A stretch of 64,000 nt of DNA from Cellulomonas fimi (GTDB lineage: Bacteria > Actinomycetota > Actinomycetes > Actinomycetales > Cellulomonadaceae), in the NCBI RefSeq assembly GCF_028583725.1, contig NZ_CP110680.1, forward strand, positions 2,914,001-2,978,000, written 5' to 3'. Each line of letters begins with the position of its first letter. Positions within the stretch are counted from its first letter, which is position 1. This document shows positions 1 to 9,669 of this stretch, in pieces. The notes under the pieces are model-generated. The model was given only the letters and a program-made list of their open reading frames with translations, searched no databases and was not told the DNA's origin. The position numbers were made by a program, and so were the translations under genes.

Positions 1-504
1 AGGCTCGCGGCGCTCGTCGGGTTCCGCGCGGACCGCATCGACCTGTGGGCGTCCGCCGTGCAGCTGGTCGGCACGGTGCTGTTCAACGTCAGCACGTTCA
101 GCGCGACCCGGACCGGGCTCACCGTCGCGGGCGACAAGTCGCTCGTCTGGGCGCCGGACGTGCTGGGCTCGGTGTGCTTCCTGGTGGCGAGCTGGTTCGC
201 GTACGCGGAGGTGAACCGCGGCGTCCTCCCCCGCCCGGACCGGTCGGTCGGCTGGACGATCGCCGGGCTCAACCTCGCCGGGTCGGTCGCGTTCGGCGTC
301 GCCGCCGTCGCGGCCCGGTACCTGCGCGGCACCGACGACGTGGCGAACATCGCGGCCGTCAACGCCGGGACGTTCGTCGGGGCCGTCTGCTTCCTCGTCG
401 GGGCGGTCCTGCTGCCGGTCGAGTCCGCGCGCGACCGGGCGCCGACGACGCCCGCCGCGACAGCCGTCCCGCACGACGAAGGCCCCTCACCGACCGTGCG
501 GTGA
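1..504 (+). CDS. Membrane protein, C-terminal part (cut by window start)
   Basis: The frame is open from the first base, so the N-terminus lies outside the window; about 167 residues remain. Roughly four hydrophobic helices are visible (starting QLVGTVLFNVSTF, LGSVCFLVASWF, NLAGSVAFGVAA and FVGAVCFLVGAVLL), followed by a short polar tail. This looks like a small integral membrane protein of unknown function. I do not recognise the family; a YrhK-type membrane domain is possible but not established. Its TGA stop (502-504) sits inside the inverted repeat that forms the terminator between this gene and the tRNA on the other strand. Confidence 0.6.
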   Translation, partial: RLAALVGFRADRIDLWASAVQLVGTVLFNVSTFSATRTGLTVAGDKSLVWAPDVLGSVCFLVASWFAYAEVNRGVLPRPDRSVGWTIAGLNLAGSVAFGVAAVAARYLRGTDDVANIAAVNAGTFVGAVCFLVGAVLLPVESARDRAPTTPAATAVPHDEGPSPTVR

Positions 505-513
505 AGGGCCTTC
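478..513. terminator. Bidirectional hairpin terminator
   Basis: GAAGGCCCCTCACCG (478-492) pairs with CGGTGAAGGGCCTTC (499-513) around the six-base loop ACCGTG, with one mismatch. It overlaps the stop codon of the upstream plus-strand gene and lies just downstream of tRNA-Lys on the minus strand, so it can serve both. There is no long T-run, as is usual for this GC-rich group. Confidence 0.75.
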
Positions 514-520
514 GCGCTGG

Positions 521-593
<73 letters not shown>

Positions 594-647
594 GCGGTTG
601 AGAACGTTAGCAGCCGTCCGGCCTGCGAAGCCAATCGGATCGGGCCG

Positions 648-665
648 GCGTGACGACCGTCACGC
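648..665 (-). terminator. Short hairpin downstream of the 72-residue protein gene
   Basis: GCGTGAC (648-654), loop GACC and GTCACGC (659-665) form a perfect seven-pair stem. It lies five bases past the stop of the minus-strand gene ending at 670 and before the tRNA-Lys gene, where it would separate the two transcripts. Confidence 0.5.
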
Positions 666-669
666 GGGC

Positions 670-888
670 TCAGGGACGCGTGTCCCCGCTCGCCTGCGCG
701 GTGCCGTTCTCGGGGTCCCACCACGCCTCCTCCGGCAGCCCCTCCTTCTCGAGGATCTCCTGCGACGGCACGGCCTCGGCGGCCGTCAGGTCGGCGATGA
801 GGGTGAGGGGCACGTGGGCCTCGAGGAGCTCGCGGACACGCTCGGCGTCGGGCGCGGCAAGGGTCTCGGGCTGGTCGTCGCGAGGCAT
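670..888 (-). CDS. Small acidic hypothetical protein (72 aa)
   Basis: The ATG at 886-888 is preceded on the minus strand by AGGAG at good spacing, so I prefer it to longer readings that start further upstream. The product begins MPRDDQPETLAAPDAERVR, is rich in Asp and Glu, contains a predicted helix (RVRELLEAHVPLTLIADLTAAEAV) and ends with a Trp pair (EEAWWDPENG). There is no signal peptide or membrane segment. I do not recognise the family. It is read alone, ahead of a hairpin at 648-665. Confidence 0.6.
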   Translation of the reverse strand: MPRDDQPETLAAPDAERVRELLEAHVPLTLIADLTAAEAVPSQEILEKEGLPEEAWWDPENGTAQASGDTRP

Positions 889-986
889 CGTGCGCTCCTG
901 GTGGTCCTGGTCAGGCGTCCGGCTGATTCCATGGCACACCACCGCGACGCGACGTGCAAGGTGCCGGGCCCGGCTCCCCAGGATCG

Positions 987-1328
987 TCACAGGTACAGAC
1001 CGGTGCCCTCACCGGAGCCGCGGTCGGTCGCGACGGCGTGCACGTCCTTCTCGCGGAGCAGCAGGTACGTCGCGCCCGCGAGCTCGACCTCCGCGCGGTC
1101 CTCCGGGTCGAACAGCACGCGGTCCCCGAGCTCGACCTGCCGGACGTGCTGGCCGACCGCCACGACCGAGGCCCACGCGAGCCGCTTGCCGACCGCCGCG
1201 GTCGCCGGGATGACGATGCCCGCCGAGGACCGGCGCTCCGCCGGGTCGCCGTCGACGGAGACGAGCAGGCGGTCGTTGAGCATGCGGATCGGCAGCCCGG
1301 GACGGGTGTCGGGGGTGGGAGCGGTCAC
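987..1328 (-). CDS. GroES-like co-chaperonin (orphan, no groEL beside it)
   Basis: About 113 residues with the chaperonin-10 fold signature: RMLNDRLLV for the first strand, then SSAGIVIPATA matching the mobile loop with its hydrophobic IVI tripeptide that docks on GroEL, WASVVAVGQHV for the second strand, and LGDRVLFDPEDRAEVELAGATYLLLREKDVHAV for the end. The length is somewhat above the usual 95-100 residues because of extra N-terminal sequence. A GTG start at 1328 is chosen (GTG at 1334 is in frame too). TAGCGT lies six bases upstream of 1328, which would suit a leaderless start. No groEL is adjacent; the divergent neighbour is bcp. It may serve a chaperonin encoded elsewhere or have drifted in role. 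Confidence 0.75.
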   Translation of the reverse strand: MTAPTPDTRPGLPIRMLNDRLLVSVDGDPAERRSSAGIVIPATAAVGKRLAWASVVAVGQHVRQVELGDRVLFDPEDRAEVELAGATYLLLREKDVHAVATDRGSGEGTGLYL

Positions 1329-1414
1329 CCGCACGACGCTACCGTGCGCGCGACGTAGGCTGACCGCGGCGTCGACCGGCCGGCGCCTCCCCTGCGACCA
1401 CCCGGAGCGTCCTC

Positions 1415-1882
1415 GTGCCTCGTCTCGCCGTCGGCGACCTCGCCCCCGACTTCACGCTGCCCACCGCGGACGGCGGAAGCGTCACGCTGTCCGACCTGCG
1501 CGGCGAGCACGTCGTCGTCTACTTCTACCCGGCCGCGATGACGCCGGGCTGCACGACGCAGGCGTGCGACTTCCGCGACTCGCTCGCGTCGCTGCAGGGT
1601 GCCGGCTACAAGGTCGTCGGGGTCTCCCCCGACCCGGTCGACAAGCTCGCGCAGTTCGCGAAGGCCGAGCACCTGACGTTCCCGCTCGCGTCGGACACCG
1701 AGAAGTCGGTCCTCGAGGCGTGGGGCGCGTGGGGGGAGAAGTCGCTCTACGGCAAGACCGTGACCGGCGTGATCCGCTCGACGGTCGTCGTCGACCCCGA
1801 GGGCAAGGTCGAGCTCGCGCAGTACAACGTCAAGGCGACGGGGCACGTCGCGAAGCTGCGCCGGGACCTGAAGATCGCCTGA
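1415..1882 (+). CDS. bcp: Thioredoxin-dependent peroxiredoxin, BCP family
   Basis: A 155-residue AhpC/TSA-fold protein of normal BCP length. The active-site stretch MTPGCTTQACDFRD carries the peroxidatic Cys46 and, five residues on, Cys51, the arrangement of atypical 2-Cys BCP enzymes that reduce organic and hydrogen peroxides with electrons from thioredoxin. GDLAPDFTLPTADG is the typical start of the fold. The GTG start at 1415 follows CCGGAG at good spacing. It acts in the cytoplasm. It is divergent from the GroES-like gene, and a thioredoxin gene lies 3.5 kb away. Confidence 0.92.
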   Translation: MPRLAVGDLAPDFTLPTADGGSVTLSDLRGEHVVVYFYPAAMTPGCTTQACDFRDSLASLQGAGYKVVGVSPDPVDKLAQFAKAEHLTFPLASDTEKSVLEAWGAWGEKSLYGKTVTGVIRSTVVVDPEGKVELAQYNVKATGHVAKLRRDLKIA

Positions 1883-1950
1883 CGCGGGCCTGCCGTGGCG
1901 GCGTGCCCGCGGTCGCGTGGGGGTGCCGCCCGGTGTGCCACACTCGGCGC

Positions 1951-2036
1951 GCGGGAGTGGTGAAACGGTAGCCACGCCAGGTTTAGGTCCTGGTGCCCGA
2001 GAGGGCGTGCGGGTTCGAGTCCCGTCTCCCGCACCA
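1951..2036 (+). tRNA. tRNA-Leu (anticodon TAG)
   Basis: The acceptor stem GCGGGAG pairs with CTCCCGC. The anticodon stem CCAGG/CCTGG holds the loop TTTAGGT with TAG. The long class II variable arm TGCCCGAGAGGGCG is that of tRNA-Leu, and the T loop is TTCGAGT. CCA is encoded at 2034-2036. The hexamer CACACT (1939-1944) lies six bases before the mature 5' end and could be its -10 box. Confidence 0.96.
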
Positions 2037-2041
2037 CGACG

Positions 2042-2079
2042 ACGGGCCGGCACCGGGGACAGTCCCGGCGCCGGCCCGT
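2042..2079. terminator. Hairpin terminator between tRNA-Leu and the glucanase gene
   Basis: ACGGGCCGGC from 2042 pairs with GCCGGCCCGT ending at 2079, with inner CCGGG/CCCGG pairs around the loop. It lies five bases past tRNA-Leu and 13 bases past the stop of the converging minus-strand glucanase gene, so it can stop both. Confidence 0.8.
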
Positions 2080-2092
2080 GGTGCGTCCGCCG

Positions 2093-5059
2093 TCAGCTCG
2101 CCGCGCGCAGCGGGAGCCGGACGACGGAGTCGGCGAGCCGGACCGTCGACGGGCCCGACCCGATCGCGTTCCACACCGCGACACGGACCGTCCCGTTCGT
2201 CAGACGGCCGAGCGTGCCCGTCACGCGTTCCGCGCCCACGGCCTCGGTGTACCGCTCGACGCCTGGCACCGGGTCGGTCGCGAAGTAGCGGTAGACCTCG
2301 ACGCGGTCCCACGTGCCGTCGCCCGTGAGGTCGTACGAGACCGACACGCGCGTGCCGTTGCCCACGACGCCGCCCGCGTCGAGGGCCAGGTCGAACCGGG
2401 TGCCCGCGGTCGTCGGGGTGCCGCTGACCCCGTCGACGGTCGCGACGACCGCGTCGGCCGGCTCGGTCGCGGTGTCGATGCCCGCCGCCCGCGGCACGGT
2501 GAGCGTGGCCGGCGACGCGACCGGGCTCGTCACGAGGCCACCCTCGCCGTCGAGGTAGAGCGTCGAGGCGTCCGCCGGCGGCACGGTCGGCGTCGGGGAC
2601 GGCGTGGGCGTGGGCGTCGGCGTCGGGGTGGGCGTCGGCGTCGGCGTCGGAGTGGGTGTCGGCGTCGGGGTGGGCGTCGGGGTCGTCGTCGGCCCGCCCG
2701 GCCCGTTGCCACCGCTCCACGCGAACGCACCCGACGTCACCGTCCGCCCCGCCGGGACACGCAACGACGTGCCGTCGGAGAACCGCACGGTGAGGGTCGT
2801 CGCGGTGACGTTGGACGCGACGTAGGTCCGGCCGGACGCCCCGCGGAACACCGCCGCGAGCGGGTGGTCGGCGCGGACCGTCGCGTCGAGCGTGCCGAGC
2901 GCCGCGAGGTTCGCCACCCAGTGGTAGGTGTGCGCGCGCGACTCCCCCTCCTCGACCGTGTAGCCGGGGTGGGCCTGGAGCTCGCGGAGCGCGGCGGGAC
3001 CGTCGCCGAGCGCGAGGTAGCTCCACAGGACGTCCTGCCACACGGTCGGCGGGCCGCCGTTGGTGCGGACGAGCTCGGCGTAGTTGGCGCGGACGTCGTC
3101 GGGCCGCAGGCCCAGGTACAGGTGCCCGCCCGTGATCGGGAGGGTGTTGATGCCCTGGATCATCTCGGCCTCGCCGCTGAACCACGTGGCGTACGCCCCG
3201 CCGTCGCCCCAGATCATGCCGACGGTGCTGTGCCCGAACCCGTCGGGGATCGCCTCCGCCCGGTCGAACCAGTAGTCCTGGATCGCGGCCGCCTGCGTCG
3301 CGTACAGGTACGCGCCCGCGTCGCGGACGGCCTGTCGCCCGGTGGCCTCGCCCCACTGCACGAGCGCCGCGGCGAAGTTCATGCCCTCGGAGCTCGACTC
3401 CTGGTTGTTGCCGGCGGCGAAGGCACCGTGCCCGGACGCCCAGTCGTGCCCCGCGTAGGGGTCGAAGTCGCGCAGGAACGGGAACCGCGTCTCCGACCGG
3501 TCGTACCCGTTGGCGTCGCGCACCAGGACGTCGACCATGCCGCCGTAGTCGGCCGCCCACTGCGGGTCGAACCGCGCGAGGGTCGCGGCGGCCGCGACGT
3601 AGTAGCCGTAGTGGAAGTGGTGGTCGTTGAGCTCGGTGTCCGAGCCGTACGACGCGGGGTAGCCGATGAGCGTGCCCCAGCGGGCGTCGTAGGCGAAGAC
3701 GCGTTCGCGCTTGCCGCTGGACGCGGTGAACCACTCGGTGAGCGTCGCGCGCATCGCGCCGAGGGTGCGGTCGCGGACGTCCGTGCGGCCGAGCTGGTCG
3801 GCGATCTCGGCGATGCGGGCGGCGCGACCGAGTGCCTTGCCGGTCCAGTAGGTGTCGGCGCGCAGGACGGGCAGGGTGTCGGTCGCGGCCTCGTCGAGCA
3901 GCGCGTCGAGGCGGTCGCGCGCGGCGCCCGTCGAGGTCGCGACGGCCGGGACCTCGGGCAGGATCCCCGTGAACGGCGTGGTCGTGGTGAACGCGGTGGC
4001 ACCCGTGTACGCGGTCATGGTGCCGCGCGGCGAGACGTAGGTGCCGAGCCGGCTCGTCGCGGCGGGCCCGGTGGTGGAGGTGACGTAGCGCTCCTGGTGC
4101 GGGTAGAGCGCGACGACCGTGCCGCGGGACTGCCCCTGCAGCGGCGTCGTCGTCAGGGCGTACGTGGTCCGGACGCGCGACGCACCCTCGTCGTAGGCCC
4201 AGGAGACGCGCGCGTCGGTGACCTCGTCGAACGCGTACGGCGCGAGCGCACGCGCCTGGGCGGTGCGCTGCGTGTCGGTCGACCCGGCCGCGGTCGTGAG
4301 CGCGGCGACCGCGAGGAAGCCGCGCCCCGCGAGGCCGCTCGTCAGGGTCGTGCCGGAGACCTGCCACGACGCGCCCGTCGGTGCGTACGCGACGTAGTCG
4401 CTGCCGCCGGCCGTGAAGCCGAGGGTCGCGCCGTCGCGCAGCCAGACGCGCAGGTCGGCGGCGGCGGTGAGAACCGCGTCGCCGCCCGTCACGTGGTACC
4501 AGCTGATCGGCAGCCCGTGCCCGATCGTCGCGCGCAGCCGCGTGCTCCCGTTCTCCCACGACGGGGTGACGGTCCAGTCGCTCCAGCCCGCGACCTCGAC
4601 GACGGGCGCGCGCAGGCCGGCGACGCCGACGAGCACGTCCTGGCTGTACGGGTAGTGGAACTCACCGATGCCGCCGGGCGTGCCGGACAGCACGGTGTCA
4701 CGTGTCACCGAGAGCCCGAGACCGATCTCGGTCGGCTGGTACGACACCGGGTGGGCGTGCAGCGGCTCCGACGCCGTGCAGTTCCACCGCTTGAACAGCA
4801 GCGAGGACCACCAGTCGTTGGTCGGCAGCGGCCCCGTCGGCGCGTCGTCGGTCAGGTACACCCGAGGGTCGGCCTCCAGGGCGTCGCAGCCCTCCGGGGT
4901 CGGGCCGGGCGGCGTCGTCAGGTAGCTCCCCGACCCGACGGGCACCGTGTCCGCGGCGGTGGCGGTCGGTGCGACGACGACGGAGCCGGCCAGGAGGCCG
5001 GCGGCGATCAGGACCAGTGCGCTCGGTGCCGGACGACGCCGGCGTGGTGATGTGCTCAT
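2093..5059 (-). CDS. Secreted endo-1,3-beta-glucanase, GH81, with Pro/Thr linker and C-terminal accessory domain
   Basis: 988 residues. An Arg-rich Sec signal peptide ends near A36 (PTATAA). The GH81 domain follows (about 45-780): TNDWWSS at 80-86 is the family hallmark near the N-terminus, and GNNQESSSEGMNF carries E554 and E558, the conserved glutamates of the catalytic centre. A Thr-Pro repeat linker (about 790-825) leads to a C-terminal domain (about 829-988) containing YDLTGDGTWDRVEVYRYFATDP, a module I recall from other actinobacterial glucanases and take to bind glucan; its CBM family is uncertain. The enzyme would cleave laminarin or fungal cell-wall beta-1,3-glucan outside the cell. 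The ATG follows AGAGGGG. The gene stands alone, ending against a tRNA. Confidence 0.9.
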   Translation of the reverse strand: MSTSPRRRRPAPSALVLIAAGLLAGSVVVAPTATAADTVPVGSGSYLTTPPGPTPEGCDALEADPRVYLTDDAPTGPLPTNDWWSSLLFKRWNCTASEPLHAHPVSYQPTEIGLGLSVTRDTVLSGTPGGIGEFHYPYSQDVLVGVAGLRAPVVEVAGWSDWTVTPSWENGSTRLRATIGHGLPISWYHVTGGDAVLTAAADLRVWLRDGATLGFTAGGSDYVAYAPTGASWQVSGTTLTSGLAGRGFLAVAALTTAAGSTDTQRTAQARALAPYAFDEVTDARVSWAYDEGASRVRTTYALTTTPLQGQSRGTVVALYPHQERYVTSTTGPAATSRLGTYVSPRGTMTAYTGATAFTTTTPFTGILPEVPAVATSTGAARDRLDALLDEAATDTLPVLRADTYWTGKALGRAARIAEIADQLGRTDVRDRTLGAMRATLTEWFTASSGKRERVFAYDARWGTLIGYPASYGSDTELNDHHFHYGYYVAAAATLARFDPQWAADYGGMVDVLVRDANGYDRSETRFPFLRDFDPYAGHDWASGHGAFAAGNNQESSSEGMNFAAALVQWGEATGRQAVRDAGAYLYATQAAAIQDYWFDRAEAIPDGFGHSTVGMIWGDGGAYATWFSGEAEMIQGINTLPITGGHLYLGLRPDDVRANYAELVRTNGGPPTVWQDVLWSYLALGDGPAALRELQAHPGYTVEEGESRAHTYHWVANLAALGTLDATVRADHPLAAVFRGASGRTYVASNVTATTLTVRFSDGTSLRVPAGRTVTSGAFAWSGGNGPGGPTTTPTPTPTPTPTPTPTPTPTPTPTPTPTPSPTPTVPPADASTLYLDGEGGLVTSPVASPATLTVPRAAGIDTATEPADAVVATVDGVSGTPTTAGTRFDLALDAGGVVGNGTRVSVSYDLTGDGTWDRVEVYRYFATDPVPGVERYTEAVGAERVTGTLGRLTNGTVRVAVWNAIGSGPSTVRLADSVVRLPLRAAS
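2587..2690. repeat. Minisatellite coding for a Thr-Pro linker
   Basis: Imperfect six-base units (GGCGTC/GGGGTG/GGCGTG on the plus strand) run for about 100 bases and code for the (Thr-Pro)n linker of the GH81 protein. Such runs change length easily by slippage. They are not CRISPR or a regulatory array. Confidence 0.85.
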
Positions 5060-5247
5060 GTCAGCCCCTCTGGGCAGGGGTGACCGGCACGACGTCGTGC
5101 GGTGGCCCCCTGCGTCCCCGGCCGGTCGCGCCGTTGCGACCCACCGTGACCGCTCCCCGCGCGGCCCCCTCTGGACGCGCTCGGTGTGAGAGCGGTGTCA
5201 GGAAACCGTAACCCCGGGTCAGGGCACCGGCACGCCGGGCACGACGA

Positions 5248-5281
5248 CGGCCCGGCCCGGGGTCTCCCCCGGACCGGGCCG
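5248..5281 (-). terminator. Hairpin terminator after trxA
   Basis: CGGCCCGGCCCGGGG (5248-5262), loop TCTC and CCCCGGACCGGGCCG (5267-5281) form a 15-pair stem with one mismatch. It lies 57 bases past the trxA stop and upstream of the glucanase gene, so it insulates the latter. Confidence 0.8.
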
Positions 5282-5337
5282 CTCGTGTCCGTGCGGTCGC
5301 CGCGACCGCCCGAGGTTGTCGCGCGGCGACGCGGGCG

Positions 5338-5718
5338 TCAGGCCTCGGCGCCGGCCGACTGCTCGGCGGCGGCGATCTTCTCGCGCACCTCGTCCATGTC
5401 GAGGTCCTTCACCGCGGCCACGACCTTCTCCAGCAGCGGGCCCGGCAGGGCACCGGACTGCCGGTACACCGGCACGCCCTCGCGGAAGGCCATGATCGTC
5501 GGGATCGCGGAGATCTGGAGCTGCGCCGCGATGAGCTGCTCGGCCTCGGTGTCGACCTTGCCGAACACCACGTCCGGGTGCTCCTCCGACGACTTCTCGA
5601 AGATGGGGCCGAACATCTTGCACGGTCCGCACCACTCGGCCCAGAAGTCGATGAGCACGATGTCGTTCTCGTTGATGACCTGGCCGATCGTCTCGGCCGT
5701 CAGCGTGGTCGTCGCCAC
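5338..5718 (-). CDS. trxA: Thioredoxin
   Basis: 126 residues. FWAEWCGPCKMF carries the redox pair C30/C33, and SAIPTIMAF contains the cis-proline loop opposite the active site. The core is normal thioredoxin length plus an acidic, helical 20-residue C-terminal tail. The GTG start at 5718 follows a strong AGGAGGTG site. It is a cytoplasmic disulfide reductase that would feed, among others, the BCP peroxiredoxin at 1415. It is transcribed alone and stops at a strong hairpin. Confidence 0.95.
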   Translation of the reverse strand: MATTTLTAETIGQVINENDIVLIDFWAEWCGPCKMFGPIFEKSSEEHPDVVFGKVDTEAEQLIAAQLQISAIPTIMAFREGVPVYRQSGALPGPLLEKVVAAVKDLDMDEVREKIAAAEQSAGAEA

Positions 5719-5834
5719 GTGGCACCTCCTGGTTGTCAGGTCCGCCCGGTAGAGCGCGCGTCGCCCGGCCGATATTCCCGGGCCCCGCGTGACCGGCGGG
5801 CGCGCGCCTGGCGCGGTCGGCGCGCGGCACGGGG

Positions 5835-5840
5835 TAGAAC
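5835..5840 (+). promoter_or_regulatory. Putative -10 box of a leaderless promoter
   Basis: TAGAAC is followed by exactly six bases (TGCACC) and the GTG start at 5847. No Shine-Dalgarno sequence is present, which suits a leaderless transcript. No clear -35 box is visible. Confidence 0.45.
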
Positions 5841-5846
5841 TGCACC

Positions 5847-6401
5847 GTGACCGACACCGCCGAGTTCCCTCCCGGACCCGAGCGCCCCGCGGGCTGGCTC
5901 AGCCCCGAGCGCATCGCGAAGGTCCGCTCGCAGATCCCGATCCTGTACGTCGACGCGGTCCCCGTGCGCGTCGACGACTCCGGCGACGTGGTCGCGGTCG
6001 GGCTGCTGCTGCGGGTCACGCCCGAGGGCGTCATGTCGCGCGCGCTCGTGAGCGGCCGGGTGATGTACCACGAGCGCGTGCGCGACGCGCTCGTGCGGCA
6101 CGTCGAGAAGGACCTCGGGCCTGTCGCGCTGCCGCAGATCCCCGCGTCGCCGCAGCCGTTCACGGTCGCCGAGTACTTCCCCACGCCGGGCGTCACGCCG
6201 TACCACGACCCCCGCCAGCACGCGGTGTCGCTCGCCTACGTCGTGCCGGTGTCCGGTGACTGCCGGCCGCAGCAGGACGCGATCGACCTCGCGTGGCTCA
6301 CGCCCGAGGAGGCGTGCGCCGAGCAGGTCCAGGTCGAGATGAACGGCGGCCAGGGCTTGCTGCTGCGCCAGGCGATGGCGCACGTCGGCCGCCTGCCCTG
6401 A
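5847..6401 (+). CDS. DUF4916 / NUDIX-like protein
   Basis: 184 residues typical of an actinobacterial family: PILYVDAVPVRVDDSGDVVAVGLLLR, a central LVSGRVMYHERVRDALVRHVEKDLGP and QHAVSLAYVVPVSGDC. I recall the family as DUF4916, with a NUDIX-like fold. The canonical NUDIX box (GX5EX7REUXEEXGU) is not conserved, so hydrolase activity is uncertain; the helix ERVRDALVRHVEKDLG sits where the box would be. The GTG start at 5847 is probably leaderless. It is soluble and stands alone, convergent with the ABC-F gene. The family assignment is from memory. Confidence 0.75.
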   Translation: MTDTAEFPPGPERPAGWLSPERIAKVRSQIPILYVDAVPVRVDDSGDVVAVGLLLRVTPEGVMSRALVSGRVMYHERVRDALVRHVEKDLGPVALPQIPASPQPFTVAEYFPTPGVTPYHDPRQHAVSLAYVVPVSGDCRPQQDAIDLAWLTPEEACAEQVQVEMNGGQGLLLRQAMAHVGRLP

Positions 6402-6454
6402 CCTCGGCGACCCGCACCTGACGAACCTCGACGGACGCCCCGACCGCGCCACGC

Positions 6455-8160
<1,706 letters not shown>

Positions 8161-8164
<4 letters not shown>

Positions 8165-8787
8165 CCGCCCAGCACCCGCACCAGCGTCGGGGCGAGCGCG
8201 CGGAACGCCTGGCCGCGGTGGCTGATCGCGTTCTTCTCGGCCGGGTCGAGCTCGGCGCACGTGCGCTCCTCGCCGAGCGGCACGAGCACCGGGTCGTAGC
8301 CGAAGCCGTGCGTGCCGCGCGGCGCGTCGGCGAGCGTGCCGACGAGGGCTCCCGTCTCGACGTGCTCGAACCCGTCGGGCGTGACGAGCGCGGCCGCGCA
8401 CACGAACCGGGCGCCGCGGTGCTCCGCCCTGACGTCGCGCAGCTGCGCGAGCAGGAGGTCGAGGTTCGCCGCGTCGTCGCCGTGCCGGCCGGCCCAGCGG
8501 GCGGAGAAGATGCCGGGCGCGCCGCCGAGCACGTCGACCGCGAGGCCCGAGTCGTCGGCGACGGCGGGCAGGCCGGTGAACGCGGCGAGCGCGCGGGCCT
8601 TGAGCAGCGCGTTCTCGGCGAACGTGACGCCGTCCTCGACCGGCTCCGGCGCGCCTACGTCACCCGCGCCGACGACCGCGGCCGGGTCGAGGTCGGGCAG
8701 CGACGGCGTGAGGATCGCGCGGAGCTCGCCGATCTTGTGCGCGTTGTGGGTCGCGAGGACGAGCCGCGCCCCGGGGGGCACCGTCAC
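8161..8787 (-). CDS. rdgB: RdgB/HAM1 XTP/dITP diphosphatase
   Basis: 208 residues, normal length. [13 protein letters not shown] is the conserved nucleotide-binding start, [11 protein letters not shown] and [24 protein letters not shown] form the active-site core, and [12 protein letters not shown] and [12 protein letters not shown] complete the family signature. It hydrolyses dITP, XTP and ITP to monophosphates, cleaning the nucleotide pool. The GTG start at 8787 overlaps the rph stop (GTGA), the usual actinobacterial rph-rdgB pairing. Confidence 0.95.
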
Positions 8788-9575
8788 GCGTCCACCTCGG
8801 CCACGAGGCGGGTCGCGGATCCGTCGCCGGGCGCCGACGCGAGGGCCGCCTGCTGGAGTGCCGTGAGCTGCGCGCCACCGGCGACCGCGAGGTCGAGCAG
8901 CGCGTCGAGCTCGCGACGGTCGAACGGGGCGTGCTCGGCGGTGCCCTGCACCTCGACGAACGCGCCCGAGCCGGTGACGACGACGTTCATGTCCGTCTCG
9001 GCGCGCACGTCCTCGACGTACGGCAGGTCGAGCACGGGGACGCCGTCGACGATGCCGACGCTCACGGCCGCGACCGAGTCGCGCAGCACCGTGCGGCCTG
9101 CCTTGACGATCCGCTGCTCGGTCGCCCACGCGACCGCGTCGGCGAGCGCGACGTACGCGCCCGTGATGGCCGCGGTCCGGGTGCCGCCGTCGGCCTGGAG
9201 CACGTCGCAGTCGAGCACGATCGTGTTCTCGCCGAGCGCCGACACGTCGACGACGGCGCGCAGCGACCGGCCGATGAGGCGCGAGATCTCCTGCGTCCGG
9301 CCACCGACGCGGCCCTTGACCGACTCGCGGTCCGAGCGCGTGGTCGTGGCGCGCGGCAGCATCGCGTACTCCGCGGTGACCCAGCCCTCGCCCGAGCCCT
9401 TGCGCCAGCGCGGGACGCCCTCCGTGAACGACGCCACGCACAGCACCTTGGTCCCGCCGAACTCGACGAGGACGCTGCCCTCGCCGGCGTCGAGGAAGCG
9501 TCGGGTGAGCGTGACGGGGCGCAGCTCGTCGGGGCGTCGGCCGTCCGCGCGGAGCGCAGGGGTGGTGGCGGTCAT
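8784..9575 (-). CDS. rph: Ribonuclease PH
   Basis: 263 residues. [13 protein letters not shown] at the start, [14 protein letters not shown] and [20 protein letters not shown] form the phosphate- and tRNA-binding core, [20 protein letters not shown] is the PROSITE-type RNase PH signature and TDMNVVVTG follows. It is a phosphorolytic 3' exonuclease that trims tRNA 3' ends; the family forms hexamers. It is first of the rph-rdgB-ABC-F run. Just upstream lies an IS110 element that probably separates rph from murI and the MBL-fold gene, which neighbour it in many actinobacteria. Confidence 0.96.
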   Translation of the reverse strand: MTATTPALRADGRRPDELRPVTLTRRFLDAGEGSVLVEFGGTKVLCVASFTEGVPRWRKGSGEGWVTAEYAMLPRATTTRSDRESVKGRVGGRTQEISRLIGRSLRAVVDVSALGENTIVLDCDVLQADGGTRTAAITGAYVALADAVAWATEQRIVKAGRTVLRDSVAAVSVGIVDGVPVLDLPYVEDVRAETDMNVVVTGSGAFVEVQGTAEHAPFDRRELDALLDLAVAGGAQLTALQQAALASAPGDGSATRLVAEVDA

Positions 9576-9669
9576 GCGGACGAGCCTAACCGCGCAGGCC
9601 GACGCGCCCGGCCGGGCGTCCGCCCCCCGCCCGCGTGCGGGCGCGCCGTCCGGACGCTCCTATGGATCG

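Noticed and set aside
2587..2690. Short regular repeats resembling a CRISPR array
   Set aside because: Units are six bases, contiguous, with no spacers; they code for a Thr-Pro linker.
5165..5200. CelR-type operator ahead of the glucanase gene
   Set aside because: ACCGAGCGCGTCCA matches the 14-base consensus at only nine positions and has no flanking palindrome.
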